A stretch of 64,000 nt of DNA, taken from positions 60,400,253 through 60,464,252 of the forward strand of contig CM043959.1 of NCBI GenBank assembly GCA_014529385.2. The letters are read 5' to 3'. This document shows, in pieces, positions 11,290-22,993 of this stretch. The position numbers were made by a program, and so were the translations under genes. Position 1 is the stretch's first letter. The number at the start of each line of letters is the position of its first letter. The DNA comes from Adiantum capillus-veneris. Lineage: Eukaryota; Streptophyta; Polypodiopsida; Polypodiales; Pteridaceae. Below the pieces are notes generated by a model. The model saw only the letters and a list, made by a program, of their open reading frames with translations, had not been told where the DNA came from and did not search any database.

Positions 11290-11560
11290 TTGGAGGCAAG
11301 TCACAAAATTGCTTCGGCTCTAGCTTTGAAGGCAAGGGTGGTACAGGAAATTTGCCAGGTGAAAAAAATGAAGGAAGTCTTCAAGGCCAAATCACATGGA
11401 GACCATAATCATGTGTCTTTGTACAAAGTTCAAATTTGCAAAGAGCCAAGGTGTACATGCCCCGATTTCCAAGATCGTATAGCACGCAAGCGACCCTATC
11501 TTACATGTAAGCGCATTTCCTTCATTTTTTTGTGTGTGCTGGGCTTAAGCTACAATGAGA
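11290..11560 (+). pseudogene. SWIM-type zinc-finger fragment
   Basis: The open frame contains ALALKARVV, then YKVQICKEPRCTCPDF and a following TCKR. This matches the SWIM pattern C-x-C-x(n)-C-x-H, with 15 residues between the pairs, except that the final histidine is arginine (codon CGC at about 11511-11513). SWIM domains bind zinc and occur in plant MULE transposases and their domesticated relatives (the FAR1/FHY3 type) and in other proteins. Nothing else of a transposase is visible, and the frame runs on into sequence with no match, so it is a fragment. Which parent gene it came from is not clear. Confidence 0.5.
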
Positions 11561-12250
11561 ATTTGTTAACCCACCAACCAATTATTGGGGAGGTCCAACT
11601 CTTCAATGCACTCAGTAGAAACCACACCTATCCCACCATAGACATATACTTGGTTTTTGATCCACTTTTCCCTACAATGGTGTTTGTTTTCTCTCATCAA
11701 TGTATTTACCATCAATGTAAGAAGTCTATCAATGACGATTTTTTGAATATAAGTTTTTTCTTTGGCCCCACTGTCCAACAAATAATTTTTCTTGCATTGT
11801 GTCATAAGGAAAGAGACCAACGGGTTACCAATTATTTAATTGAATATTAATTTAATAGCCTCTACAATCTTATAAAATAGCTTCGTGTTCACATCTTCTT
11901 TTGTTCACTGCTCAGCAAATAACGTTGTGCACTTCTAACCACAATGTTTTTTACTACCTTGAGACGCCCATCAAATCTTCTTGGGATGCTCGTAAGACCA
12001 TCACCAATGGTGAAGCAGCATATGAAATGTAATGGGTTCGATGAATAATGAATGTTTACTTTTTTGATGTTTTGATATAATTGTTCAATTGGTACGGAAT
12101 GGAGCATTATGAATTTTGTTGAAAAGAATCTGTATGTCTAATAGGATGTGTTTTTATTCTATCCAAGATATGTCCACATGCCTCTCTATCCACAAATTAC
12201 AATGGCCTTTGTGGAATGCATTCCCTCTCCTCCCATACTCCTAGGTCACA

Positions 12251-12253
<3 letters not shown>
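11561..12253. other. No gene recognised
   Basis: Short frames on both strands (11566-11820 minus, 11889-12107 minus) have no recognisable motif. Nothing else stands out before the microsatellite. Confidence 0.4.

Positions 12254-12316
<63 letters not shown>
12254..12316. repeat. (CT)n microsatellite
   Basis: An uninterrupted CT run of about 31 units. The serine-leucine frame across it is a by-product. Confidence 0.95.
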
Positions 12317-12319
<3 letters not shown>

Positions 12320-13377
12320 CTTTCTCTAGAATCTTTTTGGAATCTACTCATTGGATTTCCAAAAGCACCTTCCATGAAATGCTCGCCAAAAAAAAATCTC
12401 GGTAAAGAAAGGACGCTTAAGTGTCTTATTTTGGTATCAAACTAGTGTTAATACTGATTGAATTAATCGATCTTGACCCACACATAGGAAATGAGGTAAA
12501 AAGCATGGATATGTACATTTTGGTGCAACTTCAAGGGGAGGGTGATGCTAAGTGGAAGGTATATGAGGGAGATAGGGATGGATGACTTCCAAAGTGGCGC
12601 AATCAACATGATTGATATAAGAGGATCTGCCAATTTGAACCTACCAGTATGGTTCTCAATCCTAGCAGAGTTGAGTGAAGGCAAAAATTCCACATACTAC
12701 ACCCATTATCAGATAAAAGGATATCTAGACCTAGACTATGCCATGTTCAAACCCTCGTAGAGGTAGCTCACTACAACTTTTAGAACTTTTCTCACTTTGA
12801 GAAAAAGGCCTTTTTTCCACTATCTTTTGCACCCTAATGTGTAAAAGACCCAAGGTGGGAATTATTTTCTCATTGCTTTTTTTTCAATGGTTATTTTTCT
12901 TATATATGCATCAAATTTTCTTATTAGCAAAGTGAGAATAAATCTCTTGTAAAATAAAGTAGAGACGTGAAAAAATGATTAAGGTCATAATTATTATTGT
13001 CTTTCTTCAATTCATAAGTGAAAAAATTGTTAACGCATAATATTTTTTGGTTCTATGAAAGTTCCAGGGATTTAATATTTACCTAATTACCAAAAACTTT
13101 GTGTGATCACAAGGTCTTGTTGACATATTTACATAATCACAGTTAACATGATCACAAACAAGCCGGTTTAGAGCGACCTGGAGACCCACAAAAAGCACGT
13201 TGGGCTTTTGCGTTTTCCCTACAAGATTTTGCATTTTCCTTGCGAACCCACTGAGAACCCCAAAGCCCTATGGGCGTGCAGCTTAATACATAGAGGACCC
13301 TAAACGGGCCTGCTCGGGGGTTTTCAAACAAAAACACACACACACACACATTGACGACCATCTTCGCAGGTATGTTG

Positions 13378-13381
<4 letters not shown>
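12317..13381. other. No gene recognised
   Basis: AT-rich DNA. A 72-codon frame at 12542-12760 (plus) has reasonable amino-acid composition but no known motif. GATCAC-containing words at 13100-13155 resemble those near 15800. A short CA run lies at about 13333-13350. Confidence 0.35.

Positions 13382-13465
<84 letters not shown>
13382..13465. repeat. (GA)n microsatellite
   Basis: About 42 GA units without interruption. Confidence 0.95.
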
Positions 13466-13467
<2 letters not shown>

Positions 13468-14077
13468 TCAACGACTGCCTTTGTTGCGGGAGCTACCTAG
13501 TGTTGCCATGATTATAATGACTACTTGCACACAAAAAACAGACATTGTTTCATACACTTACAACCACAAATACCTTGTAGATGCATTAGCACACGTGCTT
13601 TGATTCACGAGGAATTCCTAGCATTGTTGTGTAGCTCTCTTCAAGCCAATCATGATGGTGCAGTTGAATCTCCAATGCAATGACCGAGCAGGAAGTAGCA
13701 TTAGGATGAAGCTCACACTCTCTATTTCTTTCTCTCTTTCTCTCTCACACACGGTCAACGACAACTTAAAACTTTAAATTCTCTTTACAAAATGACCTAG
13801 GTATCTTATATAGTAAGGCTACCATAGGTTAAATCAAAATAGAGTTCAAGGGGTCAAATGGCTTTGTATTTACAATCTGGAAGTGCCATTGCACCCCGGC
13901 TTCTACAACTAGAATAACTACTCATTATAAATGATGTTTTTCACCATAATCCGCATCAATTCATAACTCTCAAAAAAGAAGAATTTGGTATGGAAATTGA
14001 GTTATGTCGTGTTGTTGACCCATGGGTCAACACTCCCCTCGTCCGAATTCATTTTGTCCCTGACATGACCTCATTGT
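13466..14077. other. No gene recognised
   Basis: No coding signal found. A short CT-rich patch with TCTCTC lies at about 13720-13750. Confidence 0.4.
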
Positions 14078-14590
14078 CAATTTATGTGTCCTCTTTGTTT
14101 TCGTTTTGCTTTCTTGTGCTTTATATCCTTCACATCCAAACCCCGAGCTGCAACATCTGTTGTTGTCATTATAGGGATATTGCCATATTTAAATTCAAAA
14201 AGAATCCAATCTTGTTCAGCTTGACTCTTAACATCATGGATAGATAAAGCTACAAATTCATCCATTCGAAGTTGTCTAGTAACTTGATCACAACCTCTTT
14301 TGTTTCCATAAATGATCACTTTACTTCCATGCATCATTTGCTTCAGTAAATTTGCCAATTTTGAGTATTTCTCATTTTCAAAAACAACTTCTACAATCTA
14401 TAGAATTAAATAATTGGGTTTCAAAGCTTATGAACCAATGACAACTTTGTAACGATTCTATAGAAATTGTCTCATTAAACCTTCAACTTGTTTAGGCCAA
14501 GTTATACTACAATACTAAGTCTGTCTGTCAAGCCGAATTTGGGAGATAATTTTTTTGATTACAGATTCAAAACCCATGTTTTCTAGGGGC
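14078..14590 (-). pseudogene. Decayed, intronless fragment of a DEAD-box RNA helicase (plant RH20/RH30, DDX5-like)
   Basis: Read leftward, one frame gives MGFESVIKKIISQIRLDRQT, then (after stops) TWPKQVEGLMRQFL, IVEVVFENEKYSKLANLL, GCDQVTRQLRMDEF and TTDVAARGLDVKDI. These match, in order, the end of the first RecA domain and most of the second RecA domain of DEAD-box helicases of the RH20/DDX5 group. Motif III (normally SAT) reads SIT, and motif V (TDVAARGLD) is intact. The N-terminal half (Walker A, DEAD) and motif VI (HRxGRxxR) are missing. About 160 codons run without an intron but with at least four stops, which fits a truncated processed retrocopy. The helicase assignment is strong; the mode of origin is inferred. 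Confidence 0.85.
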
Positions 14591-15679
14591 TTTTTTATTC
14601 TTTGCCTTCTTCATATCACTTGTGCCAACATTTTTCTCCATTGCTTTCAATTTATTACTGAAGACATAAAGATTAGATGTTCAATTTTAAAAATAATTTT
14701 CTTCTTTTCAATATATATTAGAAAAACAATCACTAAGAAAGCAATCAAATCTACACAATATGAGATTTGCAATGCACTCTAGTCAATTCTACATATCGAC
14801 CACATATGTTTTGAGTGAACATACACATTGCAATGCACTCTCTACATAGCATTATGCATACAAAAATAATATGAGATTGTCAATGCAATTATATAATGAT
14901 TATTTATACATCCTTTGCGACTTGAAAACAATAAGACACAACCATTTTCACGTGCTACAAAGAATAATCAACCTTTACATTGAAACAATGTAATTATTTG
15001 CAAAACACACATGAAAGCAATAATGTCGATGATTGGCCATCTCATGCGCTAACAATATTTCATAATACATAATGCACTCCCTATATAAACCAGTGCATAA
15101 AACAAAGCAATGAAATATTTAATAGAATTACACAATTGAGGACTACTTGTACCTAATCAGGGTTGTAGCCCCCTTATGCATCCAATCCAATATATAAAAG
15201 CTAATTTCACCCAATTAAAGATTATATCTCTCATATTGTGCAATGACAATGTATATCAATTCAAATCTATGGTGATGAAAAATGCAAGACTTCAAGGATC
15301 TTTATAAACTCAGTACACTAGTACAAGGCATCCAACCCTTGACTATCAACTCGTTATTTAAATATGCTCATCTTCTAAAACCAACTTTGGCCCTTTTATG
15401 GACCAATGGCTTCGTCTCACAACAATGAGCACGACTCTCAAAAGTTTTAATTTTTTTGGCTTCATACCTTTGTTTTTTTATGAAGGATTTAAATATTTTT
15501 AGAAGTGGTTACCGTATTAAGAATCACGCTCGGCCCAAAAAAGGACCTGTGACTTTGTAACCTTAGGTCAATTCACAAGGAGATAATTGTACCCGGCGCT
15601 CGGATACACTCCCCTTAGGATTTGCCTAGTTGAAATGCCAAAGTAAGAGAGACTTACTATATACAATTAGGCCCCCGAC
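14591..15679. other. No gene recognised
   Basis: AT-rich DNA without a supported gene. Phrases such as 'tgcaatgcactct' and 'acaatatgagat' recur near 14750-14900, hinting at small duplications. Confidence 0.4.
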
Positions 15680-15748
15680 TTTTTCATTTTCCCAACGGGC
15701 CCATCTGGAAAACCCTAAGGCCGATGGGCCCTCCGAGAAAATGAAAAA
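15680..15748. repeat. Imperfect inverted repeat (26-nt arms, 17-nt loop)
   Basis: The left arm 15680-15705 and right arm 15723-15748 pair at 22 of 26 positions. The outer parts TTTTTCATTTT/AAAATGAAAAA and the inner GGGCCCATC/GATGGGCCC are perfect. It could be a transposon end, a hairpin in an RNA, or chance. Confidence 0.6.
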
Positions 15749-15795
15749 TCCCGGCGAGCCTATCAACTCTATTGGTTTTTACAGGTCACTATCAA

Positions 15796-15881
15796 GATCA
15801 TGTTAACAATTAACATGATCACGTATTTTTTATGTGGAATTACTTGCATTATTAATGTGATCACATGATCATGATCACATC
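15796..15881. repeat. Cluster of GATC-rich palindromes
   Basis: GATCATGTTAA (15796-15806) and TTAACATGATC (15810-15820) form a perfect 11-bp inverted repeat with a 3-nt spacer. It is followed by GTGATCACATGATCATGATCAC at about 15857-15878. Related words (GTGATCAC, GTTAACATGATCAC) occur at 13100-13155. They may be terminal or subterminal repeats of a small DNA transposon, but no boundaries are clear. Confidence 0.4.
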
Positions 15882-16435
15882 AGTGAAATCCTTGTATGGA
15901 GGAAAAAACCAAAACACAGTATGAAAATAGTTTGCACTCAAGACTTTGCAAGTTCAGGGTGTGAATTTTTTCTAATCGAGGCTTTTAAAGGTACAAAGTA
16001 GGTAAAAATTAGCACCTTGGAAAACGTTTCATTCTATATTTTATATTGCTAGTGCAAATATGTTCCACTCATACATCTCATAATGATAAATATTTCCACT
16101 CCTAACCGAGAGAATTATCAACCTTGAGTGTAAATTATTTCCACTTTTGACATTGAAAAATTTACATTCTTAAGTTGAAATTTTTTACAAGCTAATTAAT
16201 ATATTGGCTAGGTAGAAAACTAGAGGAAAAAAATTCTAGTTGGTACCTTGCCCTTATTTCTTATGCAAAAAAGGGGCATTAACAGTCGCCGCGGTGATTG
16301 CAAAAATTTGAATAGGAGCCTCTTCACTTGACAATATCAAAATAGTCGCTATTCTCACATATAGGTTTTTTTAGTGATATTATTAACACTAAGAAGTTTA
16401 CATTTTAGAAACATTCACACCCCTAATGTTTTTAA
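15882..16435. other. No gene recognised; upstream of copy B
   Basis: AT-rich, no coding signal. I could not find an LTR or primer-binding site for copy B here, so B appears 5'-truncated. Confidence 0.4.
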
Positions 16436-16598
16436 ACCAATTTTGGTGAAATTTGGATCACAAAAGTCAGACTTAAGTCAGATTCTTGAAAACTGAGTCT
16501 GCGAACACGAAATTGTTGATAACTTGAACAAATTTTGTTCAAACTTAGTGAAACTTATCCAGAGACCTTAACAAGTCGCATACTTGGCATATCAAGCC

Positions 16599-16758
16599 AA
16601 AACTGAGAAAAGTAAATAATCGTGATTATTTACTACTGATACACAGAGACAGACTTTTTGACTTTTGAGCTTGTACAAAAAACTGAGAAAAAGTAAATAA
16701 TCGCGATTATTTACTACTGATACACAGAGACAGACTTTTTGACTTTTGAGCATGTACA
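16599..16758 (+). repeat. 80-bp tandem duplication carrying the leader palindrome (copy B)
   Basis: Two nearly identical units in the leader of B, 81 bp apart, each contain the palindrome (16612-16633 and 16693-16714) followed by TACTGATACACAGAGAC. They differ at only a few positions, so the duplication is more recent than the A/B split. Confidence 0.85.
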
Positions 16759-17126
16759 GTGTTAGATCAACATAATACAAGGCCATCGGGAAATTTTAGA
16801 TTCAATCAGATCGAAATTGGTACATGTTTACTCAGTTTCCAGGTTGCTAATTAATCCTTTGGCTTTTTGCAAAAGAAGAATCTGAAAGTCTCAAATACTG
16901 ATTCACTTGAATTGATTTGAAGTGATATACATGGATTAGTCACAATAGTTAGCAAAAATTGTACAATCTTTGTGAAAGAATAGCTAACTTGATTAAAATT
17001 GATAAAGAATCAGGTTGCAGACAAAGAATTCAAAGCTTGACAGAACTTGCAATCAAGTCAAGTGGAAGAAGTTGACAACAAGTCAATCCGACGGTAAGTA
17101 CTCTATCCAGGGCTTCATAAGTCTAT

Positions 17127-18778
17127 ATGAACCTTAGATCCGGTCGTATACTAGCAAACCAAGGCATATTTGGCGAGACCGCTAGTAGAGTATCCATCAA
17201 AGAGAGTGTGAACCAAGGCGATCACTTGGACACTATCTTTGAAGAAGTCTCAGACACTTTTCCAGAATCAACATCTAAAATGTCTTCCTATTTGACTCAT
17301 TCAGAAACTGGAACAACAGTGCGATATAAGCACATACTCTCTTTCTATAAAACTAATCGCCATGGAGCTCAAGTAGATCCTAATGAAGAGTATGCCATTC
17401 GCATTGATGACCGTGACATAAAGTTTGAAGAGGAAATCACGGCAAACAAACAAGGAAAAATGTACATGGATAAAAACAAAACTCAGTATTTACAAGTTGA
17501 AAATCTTGACGTGATAGACAAATGGGGGTTATAAGTAAATACCATAATTCCATATATGACAACAAAGGAAGGACCACCGACTTTAGAATTTGAGGGATAC
17601 AATCAAGTTGATTTGAAGCCTTTGAAATGGCTTAGTACAGATGATCCTAGGATCGGAGTCTATTGTTGGGAGGATAGAAACGTCAAAGATCTTTTATGGA
17701 CTTATCATGCCAAATCAGGACATCTAACACCCATGAAGATCATTTACAGCTTCAAAATCAAAGACAAGGGTTCAGCAGATCTACGAACCTACCTATTTAG
17801 GGATTGTTATAACAAGAACTTTGTTATGATGACTCCTGGGGAAATGGAACAAACCAAATACCAAGGGTAATAAATAAGGGATTGGATATTGGGCCAAGGA
17901 CAAAAAACTATTCCAAGAGATGAACTCCTCGAGAGATCTTTTGAGAGTAATGTTAAGAAACCATAAACCACCTCATCACGAAGAAAACCGGGTGACACTA
18001 AAGCCAGAGTCCAGGACTACATGAGTCACTATTTCTAACAGACTGGTTTAAAGGACTCAGAACAGGACCAACTGCCAGGAGACCGGGAGTTGAACCAAAT
18101 AGACGTGTCAAACTAGCTAATTTTCAAAAATGGGTCAGAAAATACACTGGATCTGGGGATCATATGACCACTTAGCAAGCTTTAAGCATGTGCTAAGAGT
18201 AGAACGCATATTTGATTTCCATACTCAATTTGAGGGGTTTGGAATGACATTAGAAGGAAAATCACTGACATGGTTCCGCCAATGTCAATCATGGACTTAA
18301 ATACATTAGCTCAAGGATTTGTAGCTACTTATTCCAAAATGGGGATCAAACACAATATTGTAGCTCAAATCTATAGCTACAAACAGAAACAAGGTGAGTC
18401 TGTTAGGGGTTGTGCAACTACAATGAAGCAATACATTGCAAGATGCCCAAAGCTAGAGATACCTACAGAAAAAAGACTAGTATCATTGTTTCTAAAGGGA
18501 CTTCCAAACAAAGAACTTCATGCTATATTGTATAGCAATAAACATATGACCCTAGAAGAGTTGTGTTAGATACTATTGACTTAGGAGAAAATTGTGATAT
18601 TTTTAAAGAAAAAGATGTCCTTAAGGATAACCAAAGCGAGAAAACAGCATCCACCAAACCAGCACAAGTGGAAACGGGTGATGCAGCACCGCTTTCAATC
18701 ATAGAAGACATGCTCAAAAGGATGAATAACATGCCCAAAGCACCTATGAGGGGACCAGGACAAGGGATACCTCAATAG
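17127..18778 (+). pseudogene. gag of copy B (N-terminal and capsid region)
   Basis: The ATG at 17127 begins MNLRSGRIL and the frame is open to 17534, where a TAA replaces the GAA seen in A. It resumes at about 17556 and continues with breaks near 17868 and 18250 to the capsid part (18270-18569), which has MKQYIARCPKLEIPTEKRLV and LVSLFLKGLP. A short acidic tail with repeated lysine-methionine residues follows, to 18778. It lacks the solo LTR found in A. Its product would be the particle protein. Confidence 0.75.
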
Positions 18779-20478
18779 GGACAACCAATTAGACCGTAAA
18801 AATGGTGTGCAATCGAGGGTAAATAGACCAACCATGAGACCAATTAGTGCTATTTCCGACCAAAGTATGATAGGAATGTTTAGTATGTGCCCATGAGGCC
18901 ACAAGGACAACCCATGTACAGATACCAGCCTAACATGGCACCAACTCAAAGACCACCGATGGAAATGGAAAGACCTCAACCCGTGTTGGGTCAACAACCT
19001 CCGTATCCAGGACATAATGCAGTGCTTATAAAGTACATGCATTAAGAAGGAGTCATAGATGAACAAGCACTAGTGCCTGTTACACCCTATGCTGAGCCTA
19101 TTCCATCTACAGTAATGGTAGAAGGAGATTGTTATAATTCACATCCACCACCAATGGAAGAACCTGTGACTATACTACACCAGAGCTTGCACCGATATAC
19201 TATGTAGCTAATCAAGGTGTTAGACCTCCGATGATAAGACCCATGATTAAGCCAAGAATGAGAAACATTCATAACTGTGGTGCGGATGATCATTGGAAAA
19301 ACGAATGCCCAGAGCCTAACAAGAACTTCAAGCCAGTTGAAGCTTATTGCATACAATGTTGCAAAAAGGGAGGACACTTTCCTAAAGATTGTCCAAAAAA
19401 TGCTCCAAACAAGGATAAAATAGTAGTGAACATAGTCCAAGTGATATTTAGTAGCTCATCTGAGAATGAACCAATTGTTCCGATCAAGGTAATCACGAGG
19501 GCCCATAAAAATAACTCCTCTGATGGTTCGGAGAATACTAAAATTTCCTCTTAAAAGCCCAAAAGAAGCAGAAGCAAAGGTATGAGATGAGAAAACAGAA
19601 ACAAAGGGTTGAAATCGAGGAGAAAGCAAAGAAACTATTCGAGGAAAAGGTGAAAGAAACTGGAAGTGAAATCAAGGAAACCACCGTGAAATCTGGAGGA
19701 TCAATTTTGGTAGACAAATTTTTTGAGCCTATTAATGCAGCCTTGGAAGCTTACCAAGCGGGACTTAAAGCAGGCCAAAACATGAAAAACAAATGGAAAA
19801 ACTATCCTTCTCTAGACATGGAAGCAACTAAGCTTGAAGCTTATCAAAATTTGATAAGAATTACTCAAGAGATGGTAGAAAAACAAAAAACCAAGCTCGG
19901 GATTATGGCAAGACCTGAGGAGCTTGTGGTAGAAACTAGTAAAGAAAAATTCGAAGTGGTGGTAGAACCCCACCTTGAAACTAGAGAACCAAAATTTATA
20001 GTGTGACAGCAAAGATGCCTTCGACGGAATTCCATTCATAGAAGAAGACTGACCAGGACACTTATGGGAAAAAGTTAGAGAGATTAATGATGGGAGTCTA
20101 ACTCTGAAGTCAGCTCCTATAGAAGAAGTTTGGTTAGAGAATCTACCTCCTTATATGGACATGGATGTATAATCCTTGTATGGGGATTGTGGCTCTCAAG
20201 CTTCAGGAATGTCTAAACCATTGACTCTGAAAACATTACCTCTTACTTGGGAGATAACAAAGATGAATCCATAGTGTGTCACACCACTCAGGTAAAAAGA
20301 GCGGAACAAACCCTAGATGTAGACAACATCGTCCATTCAATCATGTCTACACCCATCCAATGCACTCTTACTCTAGGAGAACTGTTAAAAATCAGACCAC
20401 ATTTATGGAATGATCTACAGAAAACTCTAGAGAAGGTGGGGATAGCAGGGCTAATCGCAAAGAATTTAGAAACACAAA
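18779..20478 (+). pseudogene. Nucleocapsid (zinc knuckles) and spacer of copy B
   Basis: The zinc-binding region at 19231-19554 has CGADDHWKNEC and CIQCCKKGGHFPKDC. It is followed by a coiled-coil-like lysine/glutamate stretch (19587-20006, EIEEKAKKLFEEKVKETGSEI). A TGA near 20050 and a frame change near 20240 separate it from MGDNKDESIVCHTTQVKR. The blocks are in the same order as in A, and the second knuckle is better preserved here. Confidence 0.7.
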
Positions 20479-20873
20479 ATGGATAACAAAGAGATTAGAT
20501 CTATTCCAATGAGCAAAGTCGTAGAATACTACAAAGGGGAAGAAGGAAACATGACCCTTACAGTGAGATATAATGATATCAAAACCATGGCAATACTGGA
20601 TAGTGGGGCAGGCATAGTCATAGCCACGAAAGCAGTATGGGAATCATGGGGACAACCAGCCATTAGAAAAACTCAAATGAAATTGCAATTGATTGATGGA
20701 CACATCGAAACACCCTTAGGACTGCTTGAAAAAGTGATAGTTAATTCTTGTGGAATTGATTATCAACAAACTTTTGCCATAGTGAACTTGGAAAGAAACT
20801 CAATTATGAAATCATCTTGAGAAGACCTTTCATGCGACAAGTACAACTTATCCAAGATTAGTGAAACAATTAT
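20479..20873 (+). pseudogene. Aspartic protease of copy B
   Basis: The frame from 20479 includes LDSGAGIVIATKAVWESWG, the retropepsin catalytic triplet DSG in its usual setting, about 40 residues in. Near 20795 one base appears lost relative to A, so the frame runs into a stop at 20818-20820. The homologous continuation is in another frame and contains adjacent TAG and TGA codons. Non-functional. Confidence 0.75.
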
Positions 20874-22015
20874 TTGTACTTAAAGCAAGTGGGATCAATA
20901 ACAAGGGTTAATCCAAAAGATCACACTTATAGAGATGTCATGAAAACACCCATACAAGAATTTGACTCAGTCTCTTCGCCTACTAAGCTTCCATCTTGGT
21001 TGAACAAAGACACACCTATTTGGATGTGCGGAGCCTCAGAAAACGGGAGCTTAAAACGAGAAGAATGTATCTTAGAAAGGGATTGCACAGACGAAGCCTA
21101 TGTACCTGAACCCTTTCCAGAGCATTTTTTTTAGCCATTTGAGTGGACTCAAATTTTAGCAATAGTGGATGTATGTGTAAATACGTCTATGCCTACTCAA
21201 TTTTGCAATGAGGATGACTATGACATAATTCCCATGGAAATGATCTCAACCCTTCACATTGAAGACAAAATTCAAGAATCCAAGGACTTAATGAAAGCTC
21301 AACAAGTCTTTTCAGACCTCTACTATGATGCAACAGATGAGTTAGAAGAACATTCAGCTACCTCAAATGATTTGGGACCAGAAAAAGAAATGTGAGAGCT
21401 ATACTACTCACGAAAGGAGGGGAGGAAAAGTTTTTTGAATTTCCAAACCAGAAACCAAGAAGACAAAAATGGTATAGAAGAAAAAGAGACATGAGAAACT
21501 TGAAAGCTAGACATATGCCATCAATCTCCTGTAGAACACGGTTTCTGATGCAGATAGATGCACATGATTGCGTCATAGACAAAATCACTAGTAGATATCC
21601 TTTTTTTTTAAAGCATGAAATATCAAAAACATTAAGAAAAACGAGAAAGGAAACTCAAGCCAAACCTAAATACCAGGAAAAGGATTCAACCATGACACGA
21701 GTTGAAAGGAGAAAGAAGTATCAAGAGTTGAAAAAAGCCCTAAAAGGGATCTATACAACTGAAATGGAAACCATTAAGGAGGATGGTAAAGATGTAATGA
21801 GTGTTCCATCCCAATACAAGAAATATACTCTCCAAGATCAAAAAATCGTAGTCAAACAACCTTTCAGGGAACTACAAAAACAGGGTGAGTCCTACGAAGG
21901 ACCTGAAAACGCAAAAAAGATAGATCTGGCTAAACCAAGAGAAGAGCTTAGACCTACCTACATTGCAAACGACCTAATAGAAGAAGAAGAAGAGCTTTTG
22001 TTAAGCTTATTGAAA
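20874..22015 (+). pseudogene. Protease-RT connector of copy B, unknown domain
   Basis: Blocks match A 1727-2832: KQVGSITRVN, WMCGASENGS, an acidic stretch (DATDELEEHS), then, after a frame change at 21392-21395, a basic region (MTRVERRKKYQELKKALKGI) and PYIANDLIEEEEE-type acidic end (about 21955-22015). A TAG near 21133 interrupts the first part. No catalytic motif is recognisable; the long alternation of acidic and basic blocks suggests a structural or nucleic-acid-binding spacer, which is inference. Confidence 0.6.
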
Positions 22016-22993
22016 TAATATCAAGGTATCTTTGCTTGGTCTTATAAGGATCTCAAGGGTGTTGATCCAGAAATCTATCAACATATCATACCGATGAGAG
22101 ATGATGCAAAACCAAGTAGACAAAGGCCATAAACTTATAATGAAACAGTTGCCAGGAGATAGAAAAGCTAAAGGAAGCCAAATTCATTTATGAAATTGAG
22201 CACACAGATCGAGTGTCTCCCATTGTGGTAGTACCCAAGAAAAATGAAAAATTAAGGGTGTGTGTCAATCTCAAGAAGGTGAATGCAGCTACCATTAGAG
22301 ACAATTTTCCTCTTCTAATTACTGAGCATGTTTTAGAACGAGTTGTAGGAAAGGAAGCTTACAGCTTTTTAGATGGCTTTTCAAGATACAATCAACTTTT
22401 GGTTGACCCCAAAGATCAGCATAAAACTGCCTTTGCAACTGAATGGGGTATTTTTGCCTATCACGTTATGCCTTTTGGGTTAACTAATGCTCCTACCATC
22501 TTTCAAAGATTGATGAGCCATGCTTTTAAAGAATATCTTCAGAATTTCTTGGAAGTATATATGGATGATCTATGCGTATATTCATCAATTCGGACCGATC
22601 ATTTTGAACACCTCAAAAAGGTAATCGAAAAATATAGCCTTTACAGGATTTGTCTAAATCCTAAAAAGTGCACATTTATGGGTAGACAAGGAAAAATTAT
22701 TGGACATATAGTGTCTAAAAATGGCGTAGCTAATACTAATATGGATAAAATTCATATTATTGCTAATTTACCTAGACCGACAACAATCAAAGGGGTTCAA
22801 GCCTTCATGGGACATTGTGGATATTATAGACGGTTCATTTACATGTACACTATAATTGCAAAACCCATGTATAGTTTGATTACACACTTTGAATGGACTG
22901 ATGAGTGTGAAGAATCCTTCATAAAGCTTAAGCAAGCTCTCACTTCAACTTCAATATTGAAAGCACCATATTGGAATAAGATATTCCACATCA
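22016..22993 (+). pseudogene. Reverse transcriptase of copy B (truncated)
   Basis: After a TAA at 22016-22018 the region reads YQGIFAWSYKDLKGVDPEI, then, from 22213 in a clean frame, SPIVVVPKKN, VMPFGLTNAP and the intact catalytic box YMDDLCVYS, followed by FMGHCGYYRRF and EWTDECEESF. Homology ends near 22993, at the first residues of RNase H. The TAA just before the RT is at the same codon as in A. Stops near 22131-22160 and loss of everything after RT make it non-functional. Confidence 0.85.

Larger units (their letters stand above)
16436..22993 (+). mobile_element. Ty3/gypsy element copy B, same family as A, truncated at both ends
   Basis: Homology to copy A begins near 16436 (the phrase 'aatttggatcacaaaag' versus its complement near 8240) and covers part of the leader, gag, zinc knuckles, protease, connector and RT. 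It stops abruptly near 22993, just inside the RNase H start, and the sequence after that is unrelated. No LTR is visible at either end. Stops and frameshifts are scattered, mostly at positions different from those in A. Together A and B form a widely spaced inverted pair. Confidence 0.9.
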
